Shown here: positions 1 to 8,049 of the stretch, piece after piece
How positions within the stretch are numbered: the first letter of the stretch is position 1
Layout of the letters: the number at the start of each line of letters is the position of its first letter
Origin: Bacteroides sp. CAG:545
Lineage (GTDB): Bacteria > Bacteroidota > Bacteroidia > Bacteroidales > UBA932
DNA: 37,211 nucleotides
Assembly: GCA_000432515.1 (NCBI GenBank)
Contig: HF996035.1
Coordinates: 16,994 to 54,204, forward strand
Reading direction: 5' to 3'
Notes under the pieces: model-generated
The model's input: only the letters and a program-made list of their open reading frames with translations
Databases searched by the model: none
What the model was told of the DNA's origin: nothing
Made by a program: the position numbers and the translations under genes

Positions 1-185
1 CTGAACCGTCCGTCCAGGTCTGCGGTAGTGCCGATGGTGTTCTTCTCCAGACAGACTACGCCTGCTCCGGTCACCGGTACGCCGTCACTGTCCACGACCT
101 GCCCTGAAAACTTGAATCCCTGGGCGTAAAGTGTCGTAAGGCTCAGCAGAAAAAGAAGACAAATGCTGAAAGCGGTTTTTCTCAT
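1..185 (-). CDS. SusC/RagA-type TonB-linked outer membrane protein, N-terminal fragment
   Basis: Partial gene that begins at an ATG at 185 and runs off the left edge; 61 residues are visible. The first 21 or so residues form a signal peptide (MRKTAF, a hydrophobic core, then LYAQG). Next comes the start of a carboxypeptidase-regulatory-like beta-sandwich domain, with the typical FSGQVVDSDGVPVTGAGV and TADLDGRF segments. In Bacteroidota this domain precedes the plug of SusC/RagA-type TonB-dependent porins that import glycans or peptides with a SusD partner. It lies 32 bp downstream of pncA on the same strand, but there is no functional reason to group them. A plain surface protein with the same domain cannot be excluded because plug and barrel are outside the window. 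Confidence 0.75.
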   Translation of the reverse strand, partial: MRKTAFSICLLFLLSLTTLYAQGFKFSGQVVDSDGVPVTGAGVVCLEKNTIGTTADLDGRF

Positions 186-205
186 AAGCTGATTCGATTA
201 TGTCA

Positions 206-219
206 GACCTGTACAGGTC
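206..219. repeat. 14-bp perfect palindrome at the pncA stop codon
   Basis: GACCTGTACAGGTC equals its own reverse complement. It overlaps the last bases of pncA (stop codon 218-220) and lies about 20 bp upstream of the receptor start codon at 185. No T-run follows on the minus strand, so a classical terminator is unlikely. It may be an operator for the receptor gene or a short RNA hairpin between the two genes; no function can be assigned. Confidence 0.4.
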
Positions 220-778
220 AACAGATTCTTATTCCTTCGTTCTTCATTTCGGCAAGTGCTTTCTCGTGTCCTTCTTCGCTCACATAGGACAAGCAGTCCT
301 GAAGCAGGATGACATTGGCGCCGTTCTTTTTCAGGTCTTCTGCCGTATTGCGCACGCAGAATTCCGTAGCGATGCCGCAGACATACACATTTTCCGGCTC
401 GAGCATTGACACGATCTCGCCCAGCGCCTGTCCGGCCTGGTTCTTTCCGTCGTAACCTGAATACTGCTCCACGTCCTTGTCGCAGCCTTTGTCGAAAGTC
501 AGGTCCTCGTCAGCGTAAGGGCGGAGCTTTTCGTGAATCTCGCCGCCGCGGGTTCCGGCCACGCAATGCGCAGGCCAGATGCCTCCAAACTCCTTGAAAG
601 AGCAGTGGTCTGCAGGATGATGGTCCCTGATGAACAGTACCGGCAGGTCCTCTCCGCGGGTCTTCTTGATGAAGTCCAATGTGTTTTCTACAGCATTCTC
701 CGCATTGGCGCAGGCGAGGCTGCCGTCAATGAAGTCGTAGAGCATATCTACTACAATCAGAACAGAATCGTTAGTCAT
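218..778 (-). CDS. pncA: Nicotinamidase (isochorismatase-like cysteine hydrolase)
   Basis: Hydrolyses nicotinamide to nicotinate and ammonia in the cytosol, the first step of the deamidating NAD salvage route. The 186-residue protein has the catalytic triad of the isochorismatase-like hydrolase family: Asp11 in VVDMLYDF, Lys97 in TFDKGCD and Cys141 in GIATEFCVRNTA. The likely metal ligands are Asp52 and His54 (RDHHP) and His71 (PAHCV). The cis-peptide-forming GIATEFC segment is intact. It starts 3 bp after the stop codon of pncB on the same strand, so the two are almost certainly co-transcribed, and the product feeds directly into the pncB enzyme. The ATG at 778 is the only sensible start. 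Confidence 0.93.
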   Translation of the reverse strand: MTNDSVLIVVDMLYDFIDGSLACANAENAVENTLDFIKKTRGEDLPVLFIRDHHPADHCSFKEFGGIWPAHCVAGTRGGEIHEKLRPYADEDLTFDKGCDKDVEQYSGYDGKNQAGQALGEIVSMLEPENVYVCGIATEFCVRNTAEDLKKNGANVILLQDCLSYVSEEGHEKALAEMKNEGIRIC

Positions 779-781
779 ATA

Positions 782-2272
782 CTATATGGTAAAATTTTCT
801 ATTTCTATTACAAGTTTGTTCAGGATGTCGTTTTTCAGATTGTAGAGGTCGTCGGAAATGTCCACCTTGAAATAGTGCGGATTGATGAGACGGCGCTCTG
901 ACGGGCTGAAATGGTTCAGCGTGTTCCGGTAGAACTCCTTCTTCTCCATGAGCGACCTGTGCGGCACACATCTCTCTCCATTTTCTATCACCTTGAGCTG
1001 CAGCGCTCTCCACTGGTAAGTGCCCTCATCGAAGGTCTTGAACTTGTACCTGTCGTATTCGTCCTTGATGGTGAAGGTCTTGCCGTGCTCGATGGCCTGG
1101 CTCAGTTCGTCGCCGCGCAGGCAGGTCACATCGGCCTTGTAGATGTCGCCGTATTCGGAGTCGTGCTTCATCAGCCTGTATGTTATCTGGAATCCCGGAT
1201 TTATGAGCTTGATGCGGTCCTCGGACTTCTTGAGCACAGGCTCCCCGTCGATCTGCACGAGCTTATAGACATTGCCGAAACAAGGTGCTGCCTTGCTTGT
1301 GGCGATGGCGTCGCCCACACCATAGGAGTCGATTTTCGCTCCCTGCCTTTCGAGATCGGAAATCAGATATTCATCCAATGAATTGGTAGCGAATATCTTA
1401 CATCCGGTAAGTCCGTGGGTGTCCAGAATCTTCCTGACCTCTGCCGAAAGATACGCGAGGTCGCCGCTGTCCAGCCTGATGCCGTACCCGTAAGGATAAT
1501 TGTTGTCAATGCCGTTTTCCCTGAATGCCCTGATGGCATTGAGGACACCGCAGCGGAGGGTGTCATACGTGTCAATGAGAAGAATCAGATTCTCTCCGCG
1601 GTGTGTCTTGATATAGTCGTTGAATGCCTTGTGTTCACCTTCCACGCTGCTGCCGTAGGATGTCACGAAACTGTGGGCCATGGTTCCGGTAGAAGGAACA
1701 CCGTTCAGTACGCCCGTGAGGATATTTGATGTGCTCGCGCAGCCGGCAATGATCGCTGCCTTGGCCCCATACACTGCCGCCCACGGGCCGTGCGCTCTTC
1801 TGGAACCGAATTCGCTTACCGGATGTGATGTGGCCCTGCAGACACGTGAAGCCTTGGTGGCCACTGCCATCTGGTGGTTCATGATGCAGAGCATCGGGGT
1901 TTCAAGCACCTGCGCCTGAATCAGCGGAGCTTCCACCGTGATGATCGGCTCATTAGGAAACGCGATCTCGCCCTCTCTCATGGCATAGACGTTCCCGGTA
2001 AATTTCATGTTCGCCAGATAGTGGCGGAAATCGGCATACTCATCACCCGGGAGAAACTTTTCATAGAAATCTTCCGGCATTGAACCGAGATTCTGAATCA
2101 TTTCGACCACCTCTTCGGTGCCGCTCACTACAGCCCAGTTGTTGTTTTCCGGGGCTTTTCTGTAAAACAGGTTGAAAACTGCCATCTGTTCGCCACGACC
2201 CGTTTCCAAGAACGATTTCCCCATAGTGTACTGGTACTTGTCGGAGCAATATGCAAATTCTTTGACTTCCAT
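782..2272 (-). CDS. pncB: Nicotinate phosphoribosyltransferase
   Basis: Converts nicotinate and PRPP to nicotinate mononucleotide with ATP hydrolysis, the second step of NAD salvage after PncA. The 496-residue length matches the longer NAPRTase class. Conserved blocks are SEFGSRRAHG (153-162), GTMAHSF (196-202, with His200 at the position of the phosphorylated histidine in enterobacterial PncB) and RLDSGDL (266-272), which binds the PRPP side. The N-terminal segment KYQYTMGKSF is also typical. It is the first gene of a pncB-pncA operon, with a promoter candidate in the divergent gap to the sugar-kinase gene at 2412. The start ATG at 2272 fits the family N-terminus. Confidence 0.93.
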   Translation of the reverse strand: MEVKEFAYCSDKYQYTMGKSFLETGRGEQMAVFNLFYRKAPENNNWAVVSGTEEVVEMIQNLGSMPEDFYEKFLPGDEYADFRHYLANMKFTGNVYAMREGEIAFPNEPIITVEAPLIQAQVLETPMLCIMNHQMAVATKASRVCRATSHPVSEFGSRRAHGPWAAVYGAKAAIIAGCASTSNILTGVLNGVPSTGTMAHSFVTSYGSSVEGEHKAFNDYIKTHRGENLILLIDTYDTLRCGVLNAIRAFRENGIDNNYPYGYGIRLDSGDLAYLSAEVRKILDTHGLTGCKIFATNSLDEYLISDLERQGAKIDSYGVGDAIATSKAAPCFGNVYKLVQIDGEPVLKKSEDRIKLINPGFQITYRLMKHDSEYGDIYKADVTCLRGDELSQAIEHGKTFTIKDEYDRYKFKTFDEGTYQWRALQLKVIENGERCVPHRSLMEKKEFYRNTLNHFSPSERRLINPHYFKVDISDDLYNLKNDILNKLVIEIENFTI

Positions 2273-2331
2273 TCTTAAAGGTGTTGTTCCGGGATCCGCA
2301 ATGTCGGCCCGGACTTGTTCATATATTATTA

Positions 2332-2339
2332 CAAATGTA
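2332..2339 (-). promoter_or_regulatory. Candidate Bacteroides-type -7 box for pncB-pncA
   Basis: On the minus strand this reads TACATTTG, a perfect match to the TAnnTTTG -7 element of the Bacteroidales primary sigma factor, about 60 bp upstream of the pncB ATG. The -33 region is weak (TTTAG, minus strand, 2364-2360). Confidence 0.5.
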
Positions 2340-2411
2340 CAAATTGTGACGGAAAATCACTAAATTAGCGAAATATAAATTCTTACAGAACCTGAATCGG
2401 AACATAATCAG

Positions 2412-3836
2412 ATGACACAGACATTAAAGAATCTGTTCGAGAAATACACAGGACAGAAATCTACAGAAATAACAGAGTTGAATTCATCCGGCAGCAACCG
2501 GAGATATTTCCGCATAAAAGGAGAGGGCGGCACGTCGCTCGTGGGCGTAATCGGACTGAACCTGAAGGAAAACAATGCCTTCTGCTACCTCAGCCGGCAT
2601 TTCCTCGAGAAGGGCATCCGCGTGCCCCGCGTGCTTGCGGTCAGCGATGACGGAATGTGCTACATACAGGAGGACCTCGGAGACGAACTTCTCTATGACA
2701 AGCTCGCCCAGGGCAGGGAAAGCGGCGTTTACTCTTCCTATGAAAGGTCAATGCTGCGCCACACCCTGGAAATGCTCCCGAAAATCCAGTGCCGCGGCGC
2801 CGAAGGGCTTGATTTCAATGTCTGCTTCCCGGAACCGGCTTTCAACGGCAGGATGGTGATGTTCGATCTGAACTACTTCAAATACTGCTTCCTCAAGGCT
2901 ACCGGAATGGAATTCGATGAGGTCCGTCTTCAGGATGACTTCGAAAAGCTGCATGACGACCTGCTCGGCGAGGATACGGACACGTTCCTCTACAGGGATT
3001 TCCAGGCCCGAAACGTGATGATAAAGGACGGTGAGCCGTATTTCATTGATTTTCAGGGTGGAAGGAAAGGACCTATATATTATGATGTGGCGTCATTCAT
3101 CTGGCAGGCCCGCTCCCGTTATCCGGAAGACCTGAAGCAGGAGCTGGTGGAGACATATCTCAGGGCATTGAAGACATATATGCCGGACATTGACGAGGCT
3201 CATTTCAGGGAGAGGCTACGTCTGTTCGTGCTTTTCAGGACATTGCAGGTGCTCGGCGCCTATGGTTTCCGTGGCTATTTCGAGAAGAAGCCGCATTTCA
3301 TCGCGAGCGTGCCTTATGCCATCGACAACCTGCGCCGTCTGATGCAGTCGCCGTTCGTGCGTTACCCGTATCTGTCTGAGGTCCTGACCAAGCTGACCAC
3401 GATGGAGCAGTTTTATGTCAATGCCGAGGACAAGCGCCTGCAGGTGAAAATCTTCAGTTTCGCCTACAAGAAAGGCATTCCTGCCGACACTTCAGGCAAT
3501 GGAGGAGGCTATGTCTTCGACTGCCGTTCCGTGAACAATCCTGGCAAGTTCGAGTATTACCGCCAGTTTACCGGCATGGACAAGGAAGTGATCAAGTTCC
3601 TCGAAGATGACGGAGAGATTCTGACGTTCCTGAACAGCGTCTATGCACTTGTGGACTCTCACGTGAAGAGGTTCATTGAAAGGAAATTCACCAACCTTCA
3701 GGTCTGCTTCGGCTGTACCGGCGGCCAGCACCGTTCCGTTTACTGTGCGGAGCATTTGGCGGAGCATCTGGCTCGCAAGTTCGATATCAGGGTGTCAGTT
3801 ACCCACAGGGAACTCGATATAGAAAAGAATTTCTGA
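2412..3836 (+). CDS. AmgK-like sugar kinase fused to a RapZ C-terminal domain
   Basis: A 474-residue two-domain protein. Residues 1 to about 330 are an aminoglycoside-phosphotransferase-fold kinase: a nucleotide-binding segment near SSGSNRRYFRI (25-35), the catalytic loop YRDFQARNVMI (194-204, Asp196) and the metal-binding FIDFQGG (Asp213). Residues about 345-470 match the C-terminal half of RapZ: SFAYKKGIP, VFDCRSVNNPG and GCTGGQHRSVY (434-444). In Escherichia coli that domain senses glucosamine-6-phosphate. The next gene, 3 bp away, is a MurU-like uridylyltransferase. AmgK and MurU act in sequence in Pseudomonas cell-wall recycling: sugar 1-phosphorylation, then UDP transfer. An anomeric MurNAc/GlcNAc kinase is therefore the best guess. 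What the fused RapZ domain senses is inference. Confidence 0.8.
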   Translation: MTQTLKNLFEKYTGQKSTEITELNSSGSNRRYFRIKGEGGTSLVGVIGLNLKENNAFCYLSRHFLEKGIRVPRVLAVSDDGMCYIQEDLGDELLYDKLAQGRESGVYSSYERSMLRHTLEMLPKIQCRGAEGLDFNVCFPEPAFNGRMVMFDLNYFKYCFLKATGMEFDEVRLQDDFEKLHDDLLGEDTDTFLYRDFQARNVMIKDGEPYFIDFQGGRKGPIYYDVASFIWQARSRYPEDLKQELVETYLRALKTYMPDIDEAHFRERLRLFVLFRTLQVLGAYGFRGYFEKKPHFIASVPYAIDNLRRLMQSPFVRYPYLSEVLTKLTTMEQFYVNAEDKRLQVKIFSFAYKKGIPADTSGNGGGYVFDCRSVNNPGKFEYYRQFTGMDKEVIKFLEDDGEILTFLNSVYALVDSHVKRFIERKFTNLQVCFGCTGGQHRSVYCAEHLAEHLARKFDIRVSVTHRELDIEKNF

Positions 3837-3839
3837 CAG

Positions 3840-4649
3840 ATGAAGACAATGATTTTTGCAGCAGGGCTTGGAACCAGGCTCAAGCCGTTGACGGACAATC
3901 TCCCGAAAGCGCTTGCCCCTGTGGCCGGGCATACCCTTCTGTATTACGTCCTTATGAGGCTCCGTGCTGCGGGAAGTGATGAATTCGTAATAAATATCCA
4001 TCACTTTGCAGATAAAATCAGGGAGTACGTGGCGGCCGATCCTGAACTCTCTCGGCTGGATATCCGCTATTCAGACGAAACCGACCTGCTGCGTGACACA
4101 GGAGGTGGAATCCGTTATGCGGAAAGCCTGTTGAGGTCGGCGGAAGGCCGTTTCCTGGTACACAACGTGGACATAATCTCGGATCTGCAGCTGGACTGGT
4201 TCCTTAGCCAGGCCCGTCCCGGTGCACTCGCTACATTGCTCTTGAGCGAGCGTGTCACCAAGCGCTATTTCCTGTGTGACGGGGACAACCGCATTGTGGG
4301 CTGGACCAATGTCGCTACAGGAGAGGTCAAGACTCCTTTCCCCAGTCTGGATGTAAGTCATTGTCATAAAGCCGCTTTCGCAGGCGTGCATCTGGTTTCC
4401 GATGCCATTTTTGACGTGTTCAGGGACATTGACTCGTCTCCTTCCGACTACCCGCTCTCCGATGCCGCGGGAAACAGGATCGCCCAGTCGGAAAAGCCTC
4501 TGGGTCAATGTTTCTCTATCGTCGATGCTTACCTGAGAGCTGCTGCGCGGCACCCCATATATGCAGCAATTCCCTCTCACCTCACGCTGATCGACGCGGG
4601 CAAGAGGGAAACACTTGCTGAAGCTGATCGCTATCTTACTGGAGCGTAG
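3840..4649 (+). CDS. murU: MurU-like N-acetylmuramate-1-phosphate uridylyltransferase
   Basis: Sugar-1-phosphate nucleotidyltransferase of 269 residues. The N-terminal signature AAGLGTRLKPLTDNLPKAL (residues 7-25) is the Rossmann-like nucleotide-binding loop; HNVDII (about 103-108) supplies the metal-binding aspartate. The short single-domain form and its position 3 bp after an AmgK-like kinase match the Pseudomonas amgK-murU pair, which makes UDP-MurNAc from recycled MurNAc and so bypasses de novo synthesis. The specific sugar cannot be proven from sequence; a mannose-1-phosphate or glucose-1-phosphate nucleotidyltransferase would look similar. Its 3' end overlaps the convergent CPBP gene by 14 bp. 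Confidence 0.75.
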   Translation: MKTMIFAAGLGTRLKPLTDNLPKALAPVAGHTLLYYVLMRLRAAGSDEFVINIHHFADKIREYVAADPELSRLDIRYSDETDLLRDTGGGIRYAESLLRSAEGRFLVHNVDIISDLQLDWFLSQARPGALATLLLSERVTKRYFLCDGDNRIVGWTNVATGEVKTPFPSLDVSHCHKAAFAGVHLVSDAIFDVFRDIDSSPSDYPLSDAAGNRIAQSEKPLGQCFSIVDAYLRAAARHPIYAAIPSHLTLIDAGKRETLAEADRYLTGA

Positions 4650-5559
4650 CCATAGTATCGCAGTTCCCCTGAGTAGAATTCAGTTCTATCCGGTTCAATG
4701 TCCTGCACAGCAGGATGACAATCCCCACGCACACTACTGCCACTACACCGTACTCGAGCGGGCTCATTATGTCGAAGAATGTCTTGGCATCCTTGAACTT
4801 GTCAATGTTGCTGAATATCAGCGAGAACGTATTGTTCGTGAAATGCATCAGCATCGTCAGTTTCAATGAACCTGTCCTGTAATAGACATATCCGAACAGG
4901 CATCCGAGAATGAATGCCGGCACTGCCTGCCATGGGTTCAGATGGATGAATGCGAAGAAAACAGCAGACCAGAAGATGGCCCATATAGGCTTGGTGCCCG
5001 TGGCGGTGCTTCCGTCTTTATTCTTTCTCTTGTAGTTCAACAGTCCGCGCAGAATCATTCCGCGGCAGAGCCATTCCTCGAAGAACGGCGCCATGAGCGA
5101 AACGCAGATGAAGTTCAGGAAGAAGTTTCCGCTTGTCATCACCTTGAGCTGATTTTCAAGCCATTGCGGCATTTCCGGCATCTGGGCATTGATGATGTCA
5201 GTCAGGAAACTAAGCGCGATGGTGGCTAGTATGACCAGTAGTCCGCAAAGCGCGAATCCGCCTTTGCCGAAATGGGCATCCGAATCGATGCTGCAGCCGC
5301 TGTCGAACATCGAGTTCTTCTTGCTGCGCAGGGATGCGTAGATCATTGCCGGAATGAACATTATAGGGTATGACACCAGCATTACGATGTCCTGCTGGGT
5401 GGTCATACCGGCCAGGAGAAAACATCCGGCTACTACATTTCCGAGCAGTGCACCTCCCAAGAGGAACAGCAGCAAAGCGAAAATGTCTGCTGCTCCCGGG
5501 ATGTACCAGCTGAATCCTGACAGAACATTGAAGTTCCGTATCCTTTTGTGTTCAGCCAT
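4636..5559 (-). CDS. CPBP-family intramembrane metalloprotease
   Basis: Integral membrane protein of 307 residues with about seven to eight hydrophobic segments. It carries the CPBP/Rce1 motifs: EEWLCR (161-166, the EExxxR motif), FAFIHL (His206) and HFTNN (His239, Asn243). In this family the glutamates and histidines form the active site within the membrane; substrates in Bacteroidota are unknown. It lies 12 bp downstream of a sugar nucleotidyltransferase on the same strand, a probable two-gene operon. The start at 5559 leaves a hydrophilic N-terminus of about 20 residues. Its stop lies inside the 3' end of murU. Confidence 0.85.
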   Translation of the reverse strand: MAEHKRIRNFNVLSGFSWYIPGAADIFALLLFLLGGALLGNVVAGCFLLAGMTTQQDIVMLVSYPIMFIPAMIYASLRSKKNSMFDSGCSIDSDAHFGKGGFALCGLLVILATIALSFLTDIINAQMPEMPQWLENQLKVMTSGNFFLNFICVSLMAPFFEEWLCRGMILRGLLNYKRKNKDGSTATGTKPIWAIFWSAVFFAFIHLNPWQAVPAFILGCLFGYVYYRTGSLKLTMLMHFTNNTFSLIFSNIDKFKDAKTFFDIMSPLEYGVVAVVCVGIVILLCRTLNRIELNSTQGNCDTMATLQ

Positions 5560-5571
5560 TTATGTGCTGCC

Positions 5572-6510
5572 TTATTTGGTGTAAAGCGGAGACGGATAGA
5601 CTCCCTTGTCTGCAAATTCCTGGAATTTGGCAACAACTGCAGGTCTGTCTTCCTTGTATGTCACGCCGAACCAGTGTGAAGGTGTGGAAAGCACGTCGGT
5701 CTGTGCTTCGCCGCTCTTGATCATGCAGTCGATAGCGTAAGGGATGTAGAATTCCTTCTTGAGCTCATTGATGTTATGCTCGAGGAAGGATTCGAAAATC
5801 TTCTCGCTCTTCTCGAAATAGTCAGGAGTGAAACCCCACATGTTCATGGAACAGAGATTGTCTGCAACCAGTTCCACGTGTGTCTCGCCTGTGAGAGAGT
5901 TGTCTCCATATACCTTTCCGTCAGCCTCTCTGGCGATGTTCAGGTGCTCTACGATGTCAGTAAGATGCTGCTCCTTGTCGTAAGCGCAGATGCCTCTGGA
6001 TACGCTGCCTGACTCGGAAAGAGTATGGTCGAGCTCGAATCCTACGATACTGTAAACTCCCTTGCTGTTCTCATGTGCGCGGAGCCAGTCACCGAGAATG
6101 CGGAAAGAGTCCTTTCCGTAGTAGTCGTCGCCGTTGATGATGGCAAACGGCTCGTGGATGACGTCTTTGGCCATAAGCACTGCATGGGCTGTTCCCCAAG
6201 GTTTCTGTCTTTCCGGATTCAGTGTGAAACGTGCAGGAATCTTGTTGAGCTCCTGAGTTACGAACTGGAATTCGAGAGGCTCGCCGTCAATGCATTTCAC
6301 GTGGCTGTATTTCTGTTTTACAGTCTCTTCGAACTGCTCCTTGAAATACTCTCTTACGATATAGACAACCTTGCCGAAGCCGGCTTGAACTGCGTCATAA
6401 ATCGAGTAGTCAATAATGGTCTCTCCGTTAGGGCCGAGGCCGTCCATCTGTTTGAGTCCGCCGTAGCGGCTGCCCATTCCGGCAGCAAGGACAAGCAATG
6501 TTGGTTTCAT
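5572..6510 (-). CDS. Sugar-phosphate nucleotidyltransferase family protein
   Basis: A 312-residue nucleotidyltransferase. The N-terminal LAAGMGSRYGGLKQMDGLGP (8-27) is the nucleotide-binding signature with an unusual GGLKQ insertion instead of the usual RLRPLT. KPWGTAHA (103-110) and NGDDYYG (126-132) are the base- and metal-binding motifs. The first lysine-rich loop differs from RmlA, GalU and MurU, so the substrate is unclear; this subfamily is common in Bacteroidales and is usually left as a hypothetical NTP transferase. It is followed 12 bp later by the CPBP protease and is divergently transcribed from the DivIC-like gene across a symmetric promoter region. Confidence 0.8.
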   Translation of the reverse strand: MKPTLLVLAAGMGSRYGGLKQMDGLGPNGETIIDYSIYDAVQAGFGKVVYIVREYFKEQFEETVKQKYSHVKCIDGEPLEFQFVTQELNKIPARFTLNPERQKPWGTAHAVLMAKDVIHEPFAIINGDDYYGKDSFRILGDWLRAHENSKGVYSIVGFELDHTLSESGSVSRGICAYDKEQHLTDIVEHLNIAREADGKVYGDNSLTGETHVELVADNLCSMNMWGFTPDYFEKSEKIFESFLEHNINELKKEFYIPYAIDCMIKSGEAQTDVLSTPSHWFGVTYKEDRPAVVAKFQEFADKGVYPSPLYTK

Positions 6511-6556
6511 TTGTGTATTATTTTGAATAAATATTGAACTCTGTCCAAATCATTCT

Positions 6557-6576
6557 ACAAATTTAACTAAATTTGT
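6557..6576. promoter_or_regulatory. Symmetric divergent promoter: two facing -7 boxes
   Basis: TAAATTTG occurs on the plus strand at 6568-6575 and on the minus strand at 6565-6558, each a perfect TAnnTTTG -7 element. Together they form a 9-bp inverted repeat with a 2-bp centre. The plus box would serve the DivIC-like gene at 6601, the minus box the nucleotidyltransferase starting at 6510. A TTTC lies 19 bp upstream of the minus box; no good -33 is seen for the plus box. Confidence 0.55.
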
Positions 6577-6600
6577 CGTGGAATGAAATAAAATCTTGTT

Positions 6601-6921
6601 ATGGAAAAACTTGGACAGATATTGAAGTCGCTGTGGCATGGACCATATGGCGGACAGCTGAAATTCATTTCAGTTGTGGGAGCCTGCTTATTGGTGTTCA
6701 TGACTTTTTTTGCGGACGACAGCGTCCTCAGATGGATTTCCGCCAAGATGGAAATACGCAGACAAAACGCCCAGATGGAGCAGTATCAGAAAGAAATACG
6801 TGAGATGGACAAGCAGATCAAGATGCTGTCCACCGACAGGGACACCCTCGAGGAGTTCTCACGTGAGAGATTCCATTTCGCGGCTCCGGGTGAGGATGTC
6901 TATGTGTATGGTGACAAGTAG
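6601..6921 (+). CDS. DivIC/FtsB-like septum formation initiator
   Basis: A 106-residue bitopic membrane protein. A short cytoplasmic N-terminus is followed by one transmembrane helix (about residues 21-39, LKFISVVGACLLVFMTFFA). A coiled coil follows (about 48-82, rich in E, Q, K, R with heptad spacing, for example MEIRRQNAQMEQYQKEI). It ends in the family's ERFHFAAPGEDVYVY segment, which matches the C-terminal part of DivIC/FtsB. These proteins form a trimer with FtsL and FtsQ that activates septal peptidoglycan synthesis. It stands alone on the plus strand and ends 3 bp from the convergent rluD-like gene. Confidence 0.85.
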   Translation: MEKLGQILKSLWHGPYGGQLKFISVVGACLLVFMTFFADDSVLRWISAKMEIRRQNAQMEQYQKEIREMDKQIKMLSTDRDTLEEFSRERFHFAAPGEDVYVYGDK

Positions 6922-6924
6922 TCT

Positions 6925-8046
6925 CTAATCTTCTTCTTCCTTCATATTGCCGGCGTAGTCCCTCCATTTCTTTATGAGGGCCTGCATGTCCTGCGGCAGA
7001 TCCGAGTCGAACCGGATGAATTCTCCTGTTCGCGGATGGTTGAAGCCGAGCGTCTTGGCGTGCAGGGCCTGGCGCGGACAGAGTTCGAAGCAGTTGCGTA
7101 TGAACTGTTTGTATTTCGCGTAGATGGTGCCTTTGCGGATTTCTGAACCTCCGTACCTCTCGTCATTGAAAAGCGGATGGCCGATATAGTTCATGTGCAC
7201 CCTTATCTGGTGTGTCCTTCCGGTCTCGAGCTGACATTCTACCACTGTGACATAGCCGAACCTCTCGAGTACGCGGTAATGGGTGACGGCGTGTTTGCCC
7301 TTGTCCCCATCAGGATAGACCTTGAAACGCAGGCGGTCATTCGGGTCGCGGCCGATATTGCCGGTGATGGTACCTTCGTCTTCCTTCAGGTTCCCCCAGA
7401 CCACTGCTACATATTTCCTTTCAATGCTATGCCTGAAGAACTGTCCTGCGAGGTTCAACTGTGACTCGTCGTTCTTGGCCACCACCAGCAGACCGGAAGT
7501 GTCCATGTCGATACGGTGCACCAGGACGCCCATCCTTTCGTCTTTCGCGTCCGGCCCCTGTGTTATCCCGAGATGGTATGAAAGGGCATTGACCAATGTC
7601 CCTTCAAAGTGCCCGTGTCCCGGATGCACTACCATTCCGGCAGGCTTGTTCACTATCAGAAGGTCCTCATCTTCATAAACGATATCCAGTGGAATGTTCT
7701 CCGGCAGGACTTCGAAGCCGCGCCTTTCATATGGCATGACGAAACGGATGACATCGCCCGGACGGACAATCATGTTCGCCTTGGCCTGTTTGTCATTCAG
7801 TTTCACGTAACCGTTCCTGATGGCGAGCTGGACTCTGTGTCTGGACGTGTCCATCAAGTGGCAAGACATGAATTTGTCGATTCTGAGCGGCGTCTGCCCC
7901 TTGTCCACATTCATCCGGAAGTGCTCGAACATCCCCTGCTCGTCGCCTTCCGTAACTGCATCTTCATCTGTCATCGGAGTCGCCCCCGAGTATTCTTTCT
8001 CCTCGTCTGTCGAGAACAGAATGTCGTTGTATTCCGGTCCTGTCAT
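6925..8046 (-). CDS. rluD: RluD-type 23S rRNA pseudouridine synthase
   Basis: Isomerises uridines in 23S rRNA. The 373-residue protein has an N-terminal S4 RNA-binding domain (about 53-103, TPLRIDKFM to GDVIRFV). The RluA-family catalytic domain follows, with HRIDMDTSG (177-185; Asp180 is the catalytic residue by alignment with HRLD), VNKPAGMVVHPG (132-143) and the ETGRTHQIRVH motif. About 45 acidic, low-complexity residues precede the S4 domain, longer than in E. coli RluD. The next in-frame methionines (residues 25 and 39) are possible alternative starts. It lies 3 bp after the PASTA gene, a pairing often seen in Bacteroidota. Which uridines are modified is inferred from family only. Confidence 0.88.
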   Translation of the reverse strand: MTGPEYNDILFSTDEEKEYSGATPMTDEDAVTEGDEQGMFEHFRMNVDKGQTPLRIDKFMSCHLMDTSRHRVQLAIRNGYVKLNDKQAKANMIVRPGDVIRFVMPYERRGFEVLPENIPLDIVYEDEDLLIVNKPAGMVVHPGHGHFEGTLVNALSYHLGITQGPDAKDERMGVLVHRIDMDTSGLLVVAKNDESQLNLAGQFFRHSIERKYVAVVWGNLKEDEGTITGNIGRDPNDRLRFKVYPDGDKGKHAVTHYRVLERFGYVTVVECQLETGRTHQIRVHMNYIGHPLFNDERYGGSEIRKGTIYAKYKQFIRNCFELCPRQALHAKTLGFNHPRTGEFIRFDSDLPQDMQALIKKWRDYAGNMKEEED

Positions 8047-8049
8047 TTG

